From Dehalococcoidia bacterium (GTDB lineage: Bacteria > Chloroflexota > Dehalococcoidia > Dehalococcoidales > UBA1222), in assembly GCA_009776515.1 (NCBI GenBank), contig WRNP01000006.1:1-32471 (forward strand): a DNA stretch of 32,471 nucleotides. The letters are read 5' to 3'. Shown here in pieces: positions 8,346 through 16,976 of this stretch; within the stretch, counting starts at the first letter, position 1, and each line of letters begins with the position of its first letter. Both the position numbers and the translations under genes were made by a program. A model generated the notes under the pieces. That model was not told where the DNA came from, did not search any database, and saw nothing but the letters and a program-made list of their open reading frames with translations.

Positions 8346-10694
8346 TCACTTTAGTTCGATAATGGTTGCTCCGTCACCGCCCTCCTCGGGTGGCGCGGCA
8401 TGAAAAGACTGCACCAAGGGATGACTTGCGGCCTGGTCGCGGATGATGGTGCGCACCGTCCCTGTGCCAAAGCCGTGGATGATACGCACACTTCGCCGCC
8501 AGCCTAAGGCAGCATCGCTCAGATAGCCGTCCAGCAAGGACTCAACCTCCTCAGCGCGTCGCCCGCGCAGGTCAAGCTCGGGCGAGACCTCTTTCAAATT
8601 CAACTGAGGGCGGTGGTGTTCTGGATGTTCCGGTCTGGAAGGAGGGGCTTTGCTGACGGACTCCCGGCTTACCCGGAAGCGGAGGTGCCCGGAGGTAGCC
8701 TCTATCTGACCGGTGCGCTCATTTATTGATATAACATCAGCTGCCACCCCAACCTCTTTCAGCCACACCCTGTCGCCAACGGCTATGGAGACATCGTCCC
8801 CGGGCATGGGGATAGTCTCTATGGCGGAGAAAGTCTTGGCAAGACGCCCTCGGACTGCCTGAGCGGTTCGGCGCGCTTGGCTAACTGCTGCTTCGGAGCG
8901 TTCGCGTTTTAAGGCGGCGGCGGCTAACTTGATCTCTTTTTGCAAGTTGGACATCTCGACGACCAGATTGTCACGGGCATCGTCAATGAGACGCTGCCTA
9001 TCGATGTTAAGCTTCTTAAGTTCGCGCTTAAGTTTGGCTGAGCTCGCGCCCAGTTCTTCTCTTTCACGCTCTAAAGATTGGGTCAGCTCTGCCATACGGG
9101 CTCGCTCAACCCGGAGCCCGGCAAGCAAGGTTTCCATCTCTCTTGCGCCTTGACTTAAGGAGCTACGGGCGCCAGTGATGATGGCGGGTGGCAGGTTGAA
9201 GCTCTCGGCAGTAGCGATGGCATTTGAGCCGCCGGGGGTACCTAGAGTAAGGTGATAGGTGGGACGAAGGGTGTGAGGCTCAAAGTCGAACGAGGCGTTT
9301 TGGAGACCAGGTGTGACGTGGGCGAAAACTTTTAACTCGGTATAATGAGTGGTGGCTGCCCCTAGAATACGGTGATCCAGGAGATGCTGAATGATTGCCC
9401 GGGCCAAAGCTGCTCCCTCCTGAGGATCGGTGCTGGCCCCTAGTTCATCGAACAACACCAAGCTGGCCCCTTTCGCCTCGCGCAGGATGCGACTGATATT
9501 GCTCATATGCCAACCGAAAGTGGAGAGGGTCTCCTGGATGCTCTGCTCGTCGCCGATGTCGGCAAAGATGCCTTCAAATACGGGTAAGCGCGTGCCCAGG
9601 CCGACTGGGATGGGTAGCCCAGCTTGGGTCATCAGGCATAAAAGGCCGATGGTTTTAAGGGCTACGGTCTTGCCGCCAGTGTTGGGGCCGGTGATCATGA
9701 GGATGGCAAAATCCCTACCCAACTCCATGCTGAGCGGCACGGCACTACTGCCTAGCAGGGGATGACGAGCATCAACCAGCCGGATGCAGGGGGAATGCTC
9801 AGCGTCTGGGGCATATACTGTGGCCTCGATAGCTCCCACCCGCTCGGCGTAGCGTGCCTTGGACAGCTCTAGGTCTATAGCCGCTGCAGCTTCAAGCGAG
9901 GTGCTGATTTCGGCACTCAGCTTACCTACGAGCTCGCTGATTTCGGTCAGGATGCGCTCAATCTCACGCCCTTCCTCAATCTGGAGCTCTTTTAAGGCAT
10001 TGCCCATTTCCAGTGTCTGCCACGGCTCGACGAATAAGGTAGCGCCGGTATTGGATACATCGTGTACGATACCAGCCACGTCGCCGCGACGCTCGCTTTT
10101 CACGGACACTACATAGCGTCCCTCGCGTTCGGTAACGATAGGTTCTTGGATGTAGTGTCGCTCGGCATCGGCGGCGATGAATGCTTGGAGTTTGTCCACA
10201 AGGGCGCTACGGGTATCCTGCGCACGGCGGCGGAGGGACACCAGCTTGGATGAGGCATTTGGCAGCAACTCGCCGTTCGGCGATATGGCATGCGCTATGG
10301 CGCTGATCACAGGAGAAAAGTCATCAATGGCTGATGCTCGGACGGCGAGTGAGGGCACCTCTTCTCGATGGGGAACAATCCGGTTCCTAAGGAGACGGAG
10401 CGCTTCCAGGGTGGTGCGCACCTTGGCTAGGGTTTTGGCATCAAGGGGCTTGCCTCTGGCGGCGGCGTGAATTTCGGGACCGATATCCTCTATGCCGGAG
10501 GCACTGAGGGACGGCTCGGCGGCAAAGAGGATGCGCGCTTGGGCTGAGGCAGTGAGGCCGGCCTGAACCACCCTAATATCATCTGAGGGGGAAAGGGCGG
10601 TAGCCAAGTCGCGGCTTAACGAAAACGTGCAACAACCGGCGATGATAGCACGCACGGCCGGGAATTCAAGCAAGGCTAAATCTTTAGCGTCCAA
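8346..10694 (-). CDS. mutS2: Endonuclease MutS2
   Basis: This 782-residue protein matches the MutS2 family length and order. The opening (DLALLEFPAVRAIIAGCCTFSLSR) is the family N-terminus. A clamp/connector domain follows, then the ABC-type ATPase with Walker A GPNTGGKT at 336-343 and Walker B near LVLFDELGAST. A long coiled coil comes next, and the protein ends in a C-terminal Smr nuclease domain (LDLRGRRAEEVE, HGFGTG). MutS2 proteins act on branched DNA or, in Bacillus, on collided ribosomes; they are not mismatch-repair MutS. The start is TTG at 10692-10694; an in-frame stop lies three codons upstream and no Shine-Dalgarno is seen. Confidence 0.95.
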   Translation of the reverse strand: MDAKDLALLEFPAVRAIIAGCCTFSLSRDLATALSPSDDIRVVQAGLTASAQARILFAAEPSLSASGIEDIGPEIHAAARGKPLDAKTLAKVRTTLEALRLLRNRIVPHREEVPSLAVRASAIDDFSPVISAIAHAISPNGELLPNASSKLVSLRRRAQDTRSALVDKLQAFIAADAERHYIQEPIVTEREGRYVVSVKSERRGDVAGIVHDVSNTGATLFVEPWQTLEMGNALKELQIEEGREIERILTEISELVGKLSAEISTSLEAAAAIDLELSKARYAERVGAIEATVYAPDAEHSPCIRLVDARHPLLGSSAVPLSMELGRDFAILMITGPNTGGKTVALKTIGLLCLMTQAGLPIPVGLGTRLPVFEGIFADIGDEQSIQETLSTFGWHMSNISRILREAKGASLVLFDELGASTDPQEGAALARAIIQHLLDHRILGAATTHYTELKVFAHVTPGLQNASFDFEPHTLRPTYHLTLGTPGGSNAIATAESFNLPPAIITGARSSLSQGAREMETLLAGLRVERARMAELTQSLEREREELGASSAKLKRELKKLNIDRQRLIDDARDNLVVEMSNLQKEIKLAAAALKRERSEAAVSQARRTAQAVRGRLAKTFSAIETIPMPGDDVSIAVGDRVWLKEVGVAADVISINERTGQIEATSGHLRFRVSRESVSKAPPSRPEHPEHHRPQLNLKEVSPELDLRGRRAEEVESLLDGYLSDAALGWRRSVRIIHGFGTGTVRTIIRDQAASHPLVQSFHAAPPEEGGDGATIIELK

Positions 10695-10702
10695 GCGCTT
10701 CT

Positions 10703-10730
10703 ATTTTACAGGAAATGAGGCCTGGCACAA
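10703..10730 (-). promoter_or_regulatory. Putative promoter of mutS2, giving a nearly leaderless mRNA
   Basis: On the minus strand TTGTGC (10730-10725) and TAAAAT (10708-10703) are 16 nt apart. A start about 7 nt past the -10 box would fall within a few bases of the TTG codon at 10694, consistent with the missing ribosome-binding site. Confidence 0.45.
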
Positions 10731-10771
10731 ACCGAGCGGTTTTTTGGCAGATGCAAGGACATAACGGCTAA

Positions 10772-10807
10772 CAATATGCCAAGGGCAACATTGTCCTTGG
10801 CATATTG
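10772..10807 (-). terminator. Perfect 13-bp inverted repeat after the Mg2+ ATPase gene
   Basis: CAATATGCCAAGG and CCTTGGCATATTG are exact reverse complements with a 10-nt centre (GCAACATTGT) that can itself pair further. It lies 22 nt past the stop of the ATPase gene. No T run follows on either strand, so it may be a terminator or RNA-stability hairpin, or a protein-binding palindrome. Confidence 0.5.
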
Positions 10808-10828
10808 ATGGTTACGGCGAGAGTTATC

Positions 10829-13546
10829 CTATAGCAGCTCCCCATACCTCCTGACGAAGATCTTTTTAGAAACAGTCACCAATACCATGTACATAATGAC
10901 GGTTAGGCCCAACCACAGGAAATATACCGGCGGCAAAGCCGCGAGGCCAATGGCGTCACCGAAGCTTGTAAAAGGGATGATGGTCAAGGCCACAATACCG
11001 GTAAAGGTGAGTAGCATGACTGATATCGAGGCACGGCTCTGGATAAATGGAATCTTGGGTGTGCGGATCATGTGGATAACCATTGTCTGGCTCCACATTG
11101 ATTCTACAAACCATCCGGCTTGAAACAGGGCGATATAGGCAATCTGTGCAGCCGGATCGGTGAGCTGGTGATAGAGCCCGCCGCATACGGCGGGGCAGAT
11201 GACGAAATACATCAGCAGATAAGTGGAGATGTCGAACACCGAACTGGTGGGCCCAATCCAAATCATGAATTTTCCGATGGAGGAGGCGTTCCATTTTCTT
11301 GGTACCACCAGGAATTCTTTGTCGACGTTGTCCCACGGAATCGTTGTGCAGGAGAGGTCATAAATCAGGTTAAGCAGGATAAGATGGATGGGCATCATGG
11401 GCAAGAAAGGCAGGAAAGCACTGGCTACCAAAACCGAGAGCATATTGCCGAAATTTGAGCTCGCCGTCATCTTGATGTACTTGATCATGTTGGCATAGGT
11501 TTTGCGTCCCGCAATAATGCCTTTTTCCAGAACCATCAGATCTTTTTCCAGCAGGATCACATCGGCGGACTCCTTGGCAATGTCCACGGCGGTGTCCACC
11601 GAAATACCCACATCGGCGGCTTTCATGGCGGGGGCATCGTTGATGCCGTCACCCAAGTATCCGACGCTGTGTCCGTTCTTGCGCAGTGCAGTGATGACCC
11701 GAGCCTTTTGCTGCGGTGAGAGCTTGGCAAACACACTGGCGTTTTCGGTGCTTTCGCGCAGGGTGCTGTCATTCATGTCTTCTACGTCAGCCCCGAGTAC
11801 AATGTTGTCGATGGGGATGCCCACTTGGCGGCAGACGCAGCGGGTCACCATGTCGTTATCGCCAGTGAGTATCTTAACTCCCACTCCGTATTCTTTAAGA
11901 GCCTGGATGGCCTTGGCGGTGGATTCTTTCGGGGGGTCAAGGAAAGCGAGATAGCCCATAAGCACCATATCCGATTCATCAGCAATAGAAAAAACGCCTA
12001 CGGGTGACAGATTGGTCTTCTGGGCCACGGCAATGACCCGCATGCCGTCCTCGTTCAGCTCATCCACTTTTTTCAGAATATACTGGCGGATGTCGTCGGT
12101 TAAGGGCAGTATTTTCCTTTCGTACTCCGCAAAGCGGCAAACTGCCAGCATCTCCTCAACGGCTCCCTTAGTAATCATTTGCGTCTTCCCGCTGGCCGCA
12201 ACCACGACACTCATGCGTCGGCGGACAAAATCAAAAGGGATTTCGTCCACCTTAACAAAACGGCTGGCGAGCCCGCGCAGCTCGTCAACGGTATCCTGCT
12301 CTACCTGTACCCGTTCAATGATGGCAAAATCCATCAGGTTTTTAAGGCCAGTCTGATAATAGCTGTTTAGGAAGGCATGACGGAGCACGCGCGCGTCTTC
12401 TTCCCCGTGAATATTGAGGTGGTACTCCAAGACAACCTTGTCCTGGGTCAGCGTTCCGGTTTTATCGGTGCACAGGATATCCATTGAGCCGAGGTTTTGG
12501 ATGGAGTTTAGGTTTTTAATGATGGTTTTTTCCTTGGACATAGCTACGGCACCCTTGGCTAGGCAGGTAGTGACGATCATGGGCAGCATTTCGGGGGTAA
12601 GGCCCACCGCAATCGACAGAGCGAACAGTGCGGCATGCATCCAGTCGCCTTTAGTAAACCCATTGAGAAATAACACCACTGGGACCATTACCAGCATAAA
12701 GCGGATCAGTAGCCACGAAACCGAGTTTATGCCCTTTTCAAAACTGGTTTGTACTGGCTTACTACTTGCCGTTTTCGCCATTTCGCCGAAGATGGTATCG
12801 TCTCCGGTGCCCAAAACCACCCCTGAGGCGCTACCGCTGATAACGTTGGTGCCCATAAAAACGAGATTTGGGATTTCGGTCAGGGCGGTACGTCCGGTAT
12901 GGGCACTGGCAATTTTTTCTACGGCCATACTCTCGCCGGTGAGGGCTGATTGGCTGACAAACAGGTCTTTGGCGTGGATGATGCGCACATCGGCGGGGAT
13001 CATATCCCCCGCAGCCAAATGCACGATATCACCCACCACCACGTCTTCCAGGGGGATTTCCTGTTTTCCGGCCTCCTGTCGCTGTACGTTGGTGGTGGTC
13101 TTAATCAGCTTTAGCAGGTTTTCTGCTGCGTTGCCGCTCCTTGTTTCCTGTACGAAACGCAAAGCTCCAGATACGATAACCATGGTCGCGATGATGATGA
13201 CCGTGGTGGGGTTGGCTTCCCCGGGATTCGCCAAGATAATATCGGTCAAGGCCGATACTGCCGCCAGGCAAAACAGGATGGCGGTAAACGGGTTGGCGAA
13301 AGAGTCAAGGATGCGCTTGGGGAGCGATATTTTCTTGCCGCGGGTGACGGTATTGGCACCGTAGCGTTCGCGGACGGCCTCAACTTGGACTTCGCTTAAG
13401 CCTCCGAGGGTTGTTTCCAGTGAACTCAGCAGCTCGTCTGTTTCGGCTGAGGCGGCGGACATCAACCTGCCTAGTACTTCGGCACGGCGAGCCATTACCG
13501 CTGGCGTTTTTCTAGTGGCTACACGAGAATTTTGTGATTTTGGCAT
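10829..13546 (-). CDS. mgtA: Magnesium-translocating P-type ATPase, MgtA type
   Basis: This 905-residue P-type ATPase has the size of MgtA (P-IIIB), which imports Mg2+ across the cytoplasmic membrane. Visible elements in order are an N-terminal cytoplasmic region, the first transmembrane pair (about 85-130), and actuator motif LTGES at 202-206. Next come the helix motif VGLTPEMLP typical of MgtA/MgtB, the phosphorylation site D361 in CTDKTGTLT, the hinge GDGINDAPA, and about six C-terminal membrane helices. The ATG at 13544-13546 follows GGAGGTG with 8 nt spacing. The long upstream leader with its own short ORF suggests post-initiation control. A Mn2+ or other divalent-metal substrate cannot be fully excluded. 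Confidence 0.93.
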   Translation of the reverse strand: MPKSQNSRVATRKTPAVMARRAEVLGRLMSAASAETDELLSSLETTLGGLSEVQVEAVRERYGANTVTRGKKISLPKRILDSFANPFTAILFCLAAVSALTDIILANPGEANPTTVIIIATMVIVSGALRFVQETRSGNAAENLLKLIKTTTNVQRQEAGKQEIPLEDVVVGDIVHLAAGDMIPADVRIIHAKDLFVSQSALTGESMAVEKIASAHTGRTALTEIPNLVFMGTNVISGSASGVVLGTGDDTIFGEMAKTASSKPVQTSFEKGINSVSWLLIRFMLVMVPVVLFLNGFTKGDWMHAALFALSIAVGLTPEMLPMIVTTCLAKGAVAMSKEKTIIKNLNSIQNLGSMDILCTDKTGTLTQDKVVLEYHLNIHGEEDARVLRHAFLNSYYQTGLKNLMDFAIIERVQVEQDTVDELRGLASRFVKVDEIPFDFVRRRMSVVVAASGKTQMITKGAVEEMLAVCRFAEYERKILPLTDDIRQYILKKVDELNEDGMRVIAVAQKTNLSPVGVFSIADESDMVLMGYLAFLDPPKESTAKAIQALKEYGVGVKILTGDNDMVTRCVCRQVGIPIDNIVLGADVEDMNDSTLRESTENASVFAKLSPQQKARVITALRKNGHSVGYLGDGINDAPAMKAADVGISVDTAVDIAKESADVILLEKDLMVLEKGIIAGRKTYANMIKYIKMTASSNFGNMLSVLVASAFLPFLPMMPIHLILLNLIYDLSCTTIPWDNVDKEFLVVPRKWNASSIGKFMIWIGPTSSVFDISTYLLMYFVICPAVCGGLYHQLTDPAAQIAYIALFQAGWFVESMWSQTMVIHMIRTPKIPFIQSRASISVMLLTFTGIVALTIIPFTSFGDAIGLAALPPVYFLWLGLTVIMYMVLVTVSKKIFVRRYGELL

Positions 13547-13768
13547 CGGTCTGCACCTCCGGTTTGATGATTTTTGAAGAGATTTGGAAGTACAGCACCT
13601 GAGCTAAGGGGCGATGTTACGGCATGGTGGCGGAATAGAAACCAGGACTCCGTCCGGCCACGATGCCCGAACATCGTCCGTCAGGATCAGGGCTGTTGTT
13701 ACTACTGGTTCCCATTCCGTTCACCTCACTTTTCCGATAGAATTGCACAAGCTCCGCTGGGAGCCTGA
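13547..13768 (-). promoter_or_regulatory. Structured mgtA leader with competing helices
   Basis: On the minus strand, the arm at 13718-13705 (GGAATGGGAACCAG, containing the leader-ORF start codon) pairs over 14 nt with 13645-13632 (CTGGTTTCTATTCC), using two G-U pairs. On the plus strand those two positions would be A-C mismatches, which points to minus-strand RNA. Between the arms, ACGATG (13677-13672) can pair with CATCGT (13665-13660), or CGATGTT (13676-13670) can instead pair with AACATCG (13618-13612) at the ORF stop; the two are mutually exclusive. A separate GCTCC/GGAGC hairpin lies at 13751-13764. It does not fit the M-box consensus as I know it. Confidence 0.6.
13617..13715 (-). CDS. 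Putative mgtL-like leader peptide (32 aa) upstream of mgtA
   Basis: A short ORF begins MGTSSNNSPDPDGRC and ends in ATMP. The ATG (13715-13713) has GAGGTG six nt upstream (13727-13722), a good Shine-Dalgarno. Residues 9-12 are PDPD. In enterobacteria the mgtA leader ORF mgtL also carries an acidic-proline run near its start, and ribosomes falter there when Mg2+ is low, which switches on mgtA. Here the ATG is within one arm of a 14-bp helix and the stop codon lies in an alternative pairing segment, so leader translation should change the fold. Similarity to MgtL is in logic and motif only, not in overall sequence. Expression is not proven. Confidence 0.5.
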   Translation of the reverse strand: MGTSSNNSPDPDGRCSGIVAGRSPGFYSATMP

Positions 13769-13774
13769 TGGTTG

Positions 13775-13801
13775 GTTATGATAATCCGCAAAGTGTGTCA
13801 A
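13775..13801 (-). promoter_or_regulatory. Putative promoter of the mgtA leader
   Basis: TTGACA (13801-13796) with CATAAC (13780-13775) is 15 nt apart, which is short. A second candidate further up is TTGACT (13903-13898) with CACAAT (13879-13874), 18 nt apart. Either one places the whole structured leader in the transcript. Confidence 0.35.
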
Positions 13802-13948
13802 ATCCCATGCCCAAGAATCATCAATTAGGCGGGTGAGAAATCGCACCGCTTTGCAGGCCTTTACCCAAGCGGTATTGTGGTACATTTTGAATGCGAAAGT
13901 CAAGGGATTTTTGGGGACTGCGAAAAACTGGAGACCAAGCGATGCTGG

Positions 13949-13977
13949 TTTACCTGCTGTTTAGACTATGCTAAGAT
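13949..13977 (+). promoter_or_regulatory. Putative promoter of tRNA-Pro
   Basis: TTTACC (13949-13954) and TAAGAT (13972-13977) are 17 nt apart, and the expected start lies within a few bases of the tRNA 5' end. The following deformylase gene could be read through from it. Confidence 0.45.
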
Positions 13978-13986
13978 ATATAAAGG

Positions 13987-14063
<77 letters not shown>

Positions 14064-14106
14064 TTTGGTGGTTATACGTCCGGAGCGAATAGTTTCCGGT
14101 GGTGCA

Positions 14107-14628
14107 ATGGTTGTAATTATGGCAATTCGGCCTATCATCGCTGCTCCGAACCCCGTCCTCCGCAAGCAAGCTCGGCGCATTCAGGCTATTGATGCGCGTA
14201 TTCGTGCCATAGCGAGAGATATGCTTGACACCTTGGTGCATGCTGAGGGCGTAGGTTTGGCCGCACCTCAAATCGGTGTTTCGCTTCGGCTCTGTGTGCT
14301 GCATGTACCGGAGAAGGAGCCGTTTGTCCTCATTAACCCCGAAATTGTAAAACGCATCGGCGAACGGGAGGTCGTGGAAGGTTGCCTTAGCATCCCAGGA
14401 TATCAAGGGAAGATTAGGCGTGCCATTGAGGTGACGGCGAAAGGCCTTGATTTAAACGGGAAGCCTGTGCGCTTTAAGGCGCGGGAGCTATTATCTCAGG
14501 CTTTAGAGCACGAAATTGACCATTTGAACGGCGTATTGTATATCGACTACTTAGAAAGCCCCGATATGCTCTGCAAAATAGAGCTAGAGAAAGAGGCCCA
14601 GTCGGAAATGGCAGCCCATGTCTCATAA
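14107..14628 (+). CDS. def: Peptide deformylase
   Basis: This enzyme removes the formyl group from the N-terminal methionine of new proteins. All three family motifs are present: GVGLAAPQIG (motif 1), EGCLSIPG with the metal-binding Cys (motif 2), and QALEHEIDHLNG with the HExxH metal site (motif 3). About 173 residues is a normal length. The frame is open back to 14065, right behind the tRNA. I prefer the ATG at 14107 (GGTGG a few nt upstream); the ATG at 14119 (MAIRPIIAAPNPVLRK) is equally compatible with the family. The end overlaps the next gene by 11 nt. Confidence 0.94.
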   Translation: MVVIMAIRPIIAAPNPVLRKQARRIQAIDARIRAIARDMLDTLVHAEGVGLAAPQIGVSLRLCVLHVPEKEPFVLINPEIVKRIGEREVVEGCLSIPGYQGKIRRAIEVTAKGLDLNGKPVRFKARELLSQALEHEIDHLNGVLYIDYLESPDMLCKIELEKEAQSEMAAHVS

Positions 14629-15265
14629 GCCCCTCCTCGTCCAGTGCGATTTTGACGGCACGCTAACGGTTGGTGATATCAGCTTCCTTATTTTGGATGA
14701 GTTTACCGGCAAGCTCTGGCGCCAAGAGCTTGCCGACTACCTGCAGGGCAAGGTCACTGTCAACCGCTTCAACAGCAGAGCCTTTGCCCGACTTAAAGCC
14801 GATCGTGCCGAGCTAATACACTTTGTCCGCACCAACTCCGTAGTCCGTCCAGGCTTCCAGGAGCTCTTGGAAACTTGCTGTGAAAAGAACTTCCGCTTTG
14901 TAATCGTGAGCAACGGCATGGCTTTTTACATTGAGACTATCCTGGAAATGCAGGGAGTGCCAGATATTGAGTTCATCGCCGGTCGAGGGGAGTTTTCGCC
15001 ACAGGGCATGAAATCGTGGTATCCCGGACCGGACGGGCAACCTATAGAAGATGGCTTCAAGGTAGCTTGGACGGAGCATTTTTTGGAGCAGGGTTACCGG
15101 TTGATCTACGCCGGCAATGGGATATCCGATTTTGCTCCGGCCTGTCGGTGCGAGCGTATATTCGCCATAGACAGTTTGGCTGAGGAGTGCCGTAAGGCCG
15201 GGGTGGAATACATACCGTTTGCTGATCTGCACGACATTGCTCGTGCGCTCCGAGAAGTCAATTAG
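14618..15265 (+). CDS. HAD-superfamily phosphatase, MtnX/SerB-like
   Basis: This is a 215-residue cytoplasmic hydrolase. Motif I is DFDGT with nucleophile D11 and acid/base D13, motif II is the serine in VIVSNGM, and motif III/IV is GNGISDFAPA. The layout, with a helical cap after motif I and the sequence SFLILDEFTG, resembles MtnX-type 2-hydroxy-3-keto-5-methylthiopentenyl-1-phosphate phosphatases and phosphoserine phosphatase-like proteins. No other methionine-salvage gene is nearby, so the substrate is not assigned. The ATG overlaps def, suggesting co-translation. Confidence 0.85.
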   Translation: MSHKPLLVQCDFDGTLTVGDISFLILDEFTGKLWRQELADYLQGKVTVNRFNSRAFARLKADRAELIHFVRTNSVVRPGFQELLETCCEKNFRFVIVSNGMAFYIETILEMQGVPDIEFIAGRGEFSPQGMKSWYPGPDGQPIEDGFKVAWTEHFLEQGYRLIYAGNGISDFAPACRCERIFAIDSLAEECRKAGVEYIPFADLHDIARALREVN

Positions 15266-15333
15266 CCCCAGGGGGCGCCAGGCGGAAAAAGCGTGTCCTT
15301 ATTTGCACCTAAGCTGGGAAAGGCGTCGGTGTC

Positions 15334-15987
15334 CTAACCGCCACCATCGAAGATCTTGTTGCCCAGGCGCACGATGTTAGCCCCTTCCTCAAGAGCCACT
15401 TGGTAGCTGTTGGTCATGCCCATGGAAAGCTGCGCCATCGTTACATTGGGGATGCCCAGCTGTCCAAGATGTTCGAAAAGACGGTGGGTGGCAGTGAAGT
15501 AGGGTCGGGCGGCTTCGGGATCACCGGTGCGCGGCCCCATGGTCATAAGTCCCTTGATGCGAATATGAGTCAAGTGCGATATCTGGGAGATCAACTCCTC
15601 GGCTTTTTCTGGCATCACCCCAGCTTTCTGGGGCTCGCGTCCGCTGTTGATCTCAATCAAGACTGGCATGAGCTTGCCGAGGCGACCGGCGTGGCGGTCG
15701 ATAGCTTGGGCGATGACCAGGGAGTCCACTGTTTCAATCATGTCGCTCAGGCCCACCGCCAGCCCGACTTTGTTCCGCTGGAGTGACCCGATAAAATGCC
15801 AGGCAGCCAGGCGGCCGATAGCCGCTTGGTGCATCTGAGTCTCTTGGAGATAGTTCTCGCCGATGGTTTTCACTCCGGCCTGAATGGCCGAGAGTACCTC
15901 AGCAACGGTGCGCCCCTTGGCCGCAGCTACTAGCTCCACGCCGACCGGGAGCTCGGCCAGCAATGCTTGAACCCTCGCAGTGATCAT
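15334..15987 (-). CDS. YggS/PLPBP-family pyridoxal-phosphate homeostasis protein
   Basis: This is a single-domain alanine-racemase-fold protein of 217 residues. Family landmarks are the PLP lysine K24 in LVAAAKGRTVAE, then GENYLQE, HFIGSLQRNK, EINSGREPQKAG, GLMTMGP and the C-terminal LSMGMTNSYQVALEEGANIVRLGNKIF. Members buffer and deliver PLP and have no known catalytic activity. The usual SepF/YggT neighbours are absent. The ATG overlaps the stop of the protease gene (ATGA), so the two are coupled, with the protease upstream. Confidence 0.92.
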   Translation of the reverse strand: MITARVQALLAELPVGVELVAAAKGRTVAEVLSAIQAGVKTIGENYLQETQMHQAAIGRLAAWHFIGSLQRNKVGLAVGLSDMIETVDSLVIAQAIDRHAGRLGKLMPVLIEINSGREPQKAGVMPEKAEELISQISHLTHIRIKGLMTMGPRTGDPEAARPYFTATHRLFEHLGQLGIPNVTMAQLSMGMTNSYQVALEEGANIVRLGNKIFDGGG

Positions 15988-16976
15988 GATGCCACGGCGC
16001 GGGCAATCATGGCTTTGGTGTCGTCGATGGGGATGGCAAAACCGATATTATCAATGGGGTAACCCTCGTCATCGACTACGAAGCGGAGAGTGTTGATGCC
16101 GATGACTTCCCCTTTCATATTGATCAAGGGGCCGCCGGAATTGCCGGAGTTGATAGCGGTATCTGTTTGCAGCCAGTCGTAGCCGTCAAAATGGCGCTTG
16201 GCAGAGATGATGCCCATGGTGACGCTGGGCACATCGGCCATCTCGGGATAGAGCGCGTAGGGGAAGCCAATGGCGATGACTTGATCTCCGGTTTTGATGT
16301 CAGCGGAGGAGCCCAGGGCGGCCGTGGGAAAGTCGGTGCGGCTTGAGATTATTTTAAGCACTGCCAGGTCATGGTCGGCATCGGAGGCGGCCACTGTGGC
16401 CAAGGCGATCTCGCCGTTATGCATGGCGATGGAGATGAGGATGGCATCTTCAATGACGTGGTAGTTGGTCAGCACATAGCCGTCTTCTCGCACAATGACC
16501 CCGGAGCCGCTGGCGAAAAACTCAAGGCCGAGGCAAGTTATCCTGACCACCGATGGCTCGACCAAGGCTACCACATCGGCCACCGTATCCTGGCGGGCTT
16601 GAAGCATGCCCAGGCTATCGCTAAGGGAATTGATGTTTTTGTTGGTCTCGGTTAGACCGGATTGCAGACTACTGACGTCTTCTCCGAGGAGGACTGCGGC
16701 GCTTTCCAGGGAACTTACTTGACTGGAAAGCCCAGCCACTCCGCTGTTTAACGCAGCCACGCCGCTGTTAAGCCCATCAACGTTCTGGGCGAGCTTGTCG
16801 AGTGAGTATTGCAGGTCGGACATGTTGATGAGTAGGGACTCAAAGTCTGTCGACATTGCGGCAATCCTCTGCTGATCGGCGGCAAACTTGCCCTGCGTAT
16901 CATGATACAACACGCCGCCGAATACCACGCTGCTTATCAGTAGCATCGTCAGGGTAATTCCCACAAACCATTTCAT
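15984..16976 (-). CDS. Membrane-anchored trypsin-like serine protease (HtrA/DegP type, no PDZ)
   Basis: The protein has about 330 residues. MKWFVGITLTMLLISSVVFGGVL is an uncleaved signal-anchor. Residues about 30-130 are a heptad-like coiled coil (LAQNVDGLNSGVAALNSGV). The S1C protease domain follows, with catalytic H173 (TNYHVIED), D203 (HDLAVLK) and S280 (NSGNSGGPL). Translation ends soon after the protease fold (FAIPIDDTKAMI), so the C-terminal PDZ domain normal in DegP/HtrA is absent. The start at 16976 is favoured because AGGAG lies 7 nt upstream; an in-frame ATG at 17030 lacks one. It should face the cell exterior, for protein quality control or processing. It is co-transcribed with the YggS-like gene. 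Confidence 0.9.
   Translation of the reverse strand: MKWFVGITLTMLLISSVVFGGVLYHDTQGKFAADQQRIAAMSTDFESLLINMSDLQYSLDKLAQNVDGLNSGVAALNSGVAGLSSQVSSLESAAVLLGEDVSSLQSGLTETNKNINSLSDSLGMLQARQDTVADVVALVEPSVVRITCLGLEFFASGSGVIVREDGYVLTNYHVIEDAILISIAMHNGEIALATVAASDADHDLAVLKIISSRTDFPTAALGSSADIKTGDQVIAIGFPYALYPEMADVPSVTMGIISAKRHFDGYDWLQTDTAINSGNSGGPLINMKGEVIGINTLRFVVDDEGYPIDNIGFAIPIDDTKAMIARAVAS

Noticed and set aside
13561..13768. M-box magnesium riboswitch upstream of mgtA
   Set aside because: An AGGCTCC...GGAGC hairpin recalls the M-box start, but the other conserved blocks (GCTGCTGCCC, the AAAGACGCC region, and CAGTGCTAAAGCTC) are absent.
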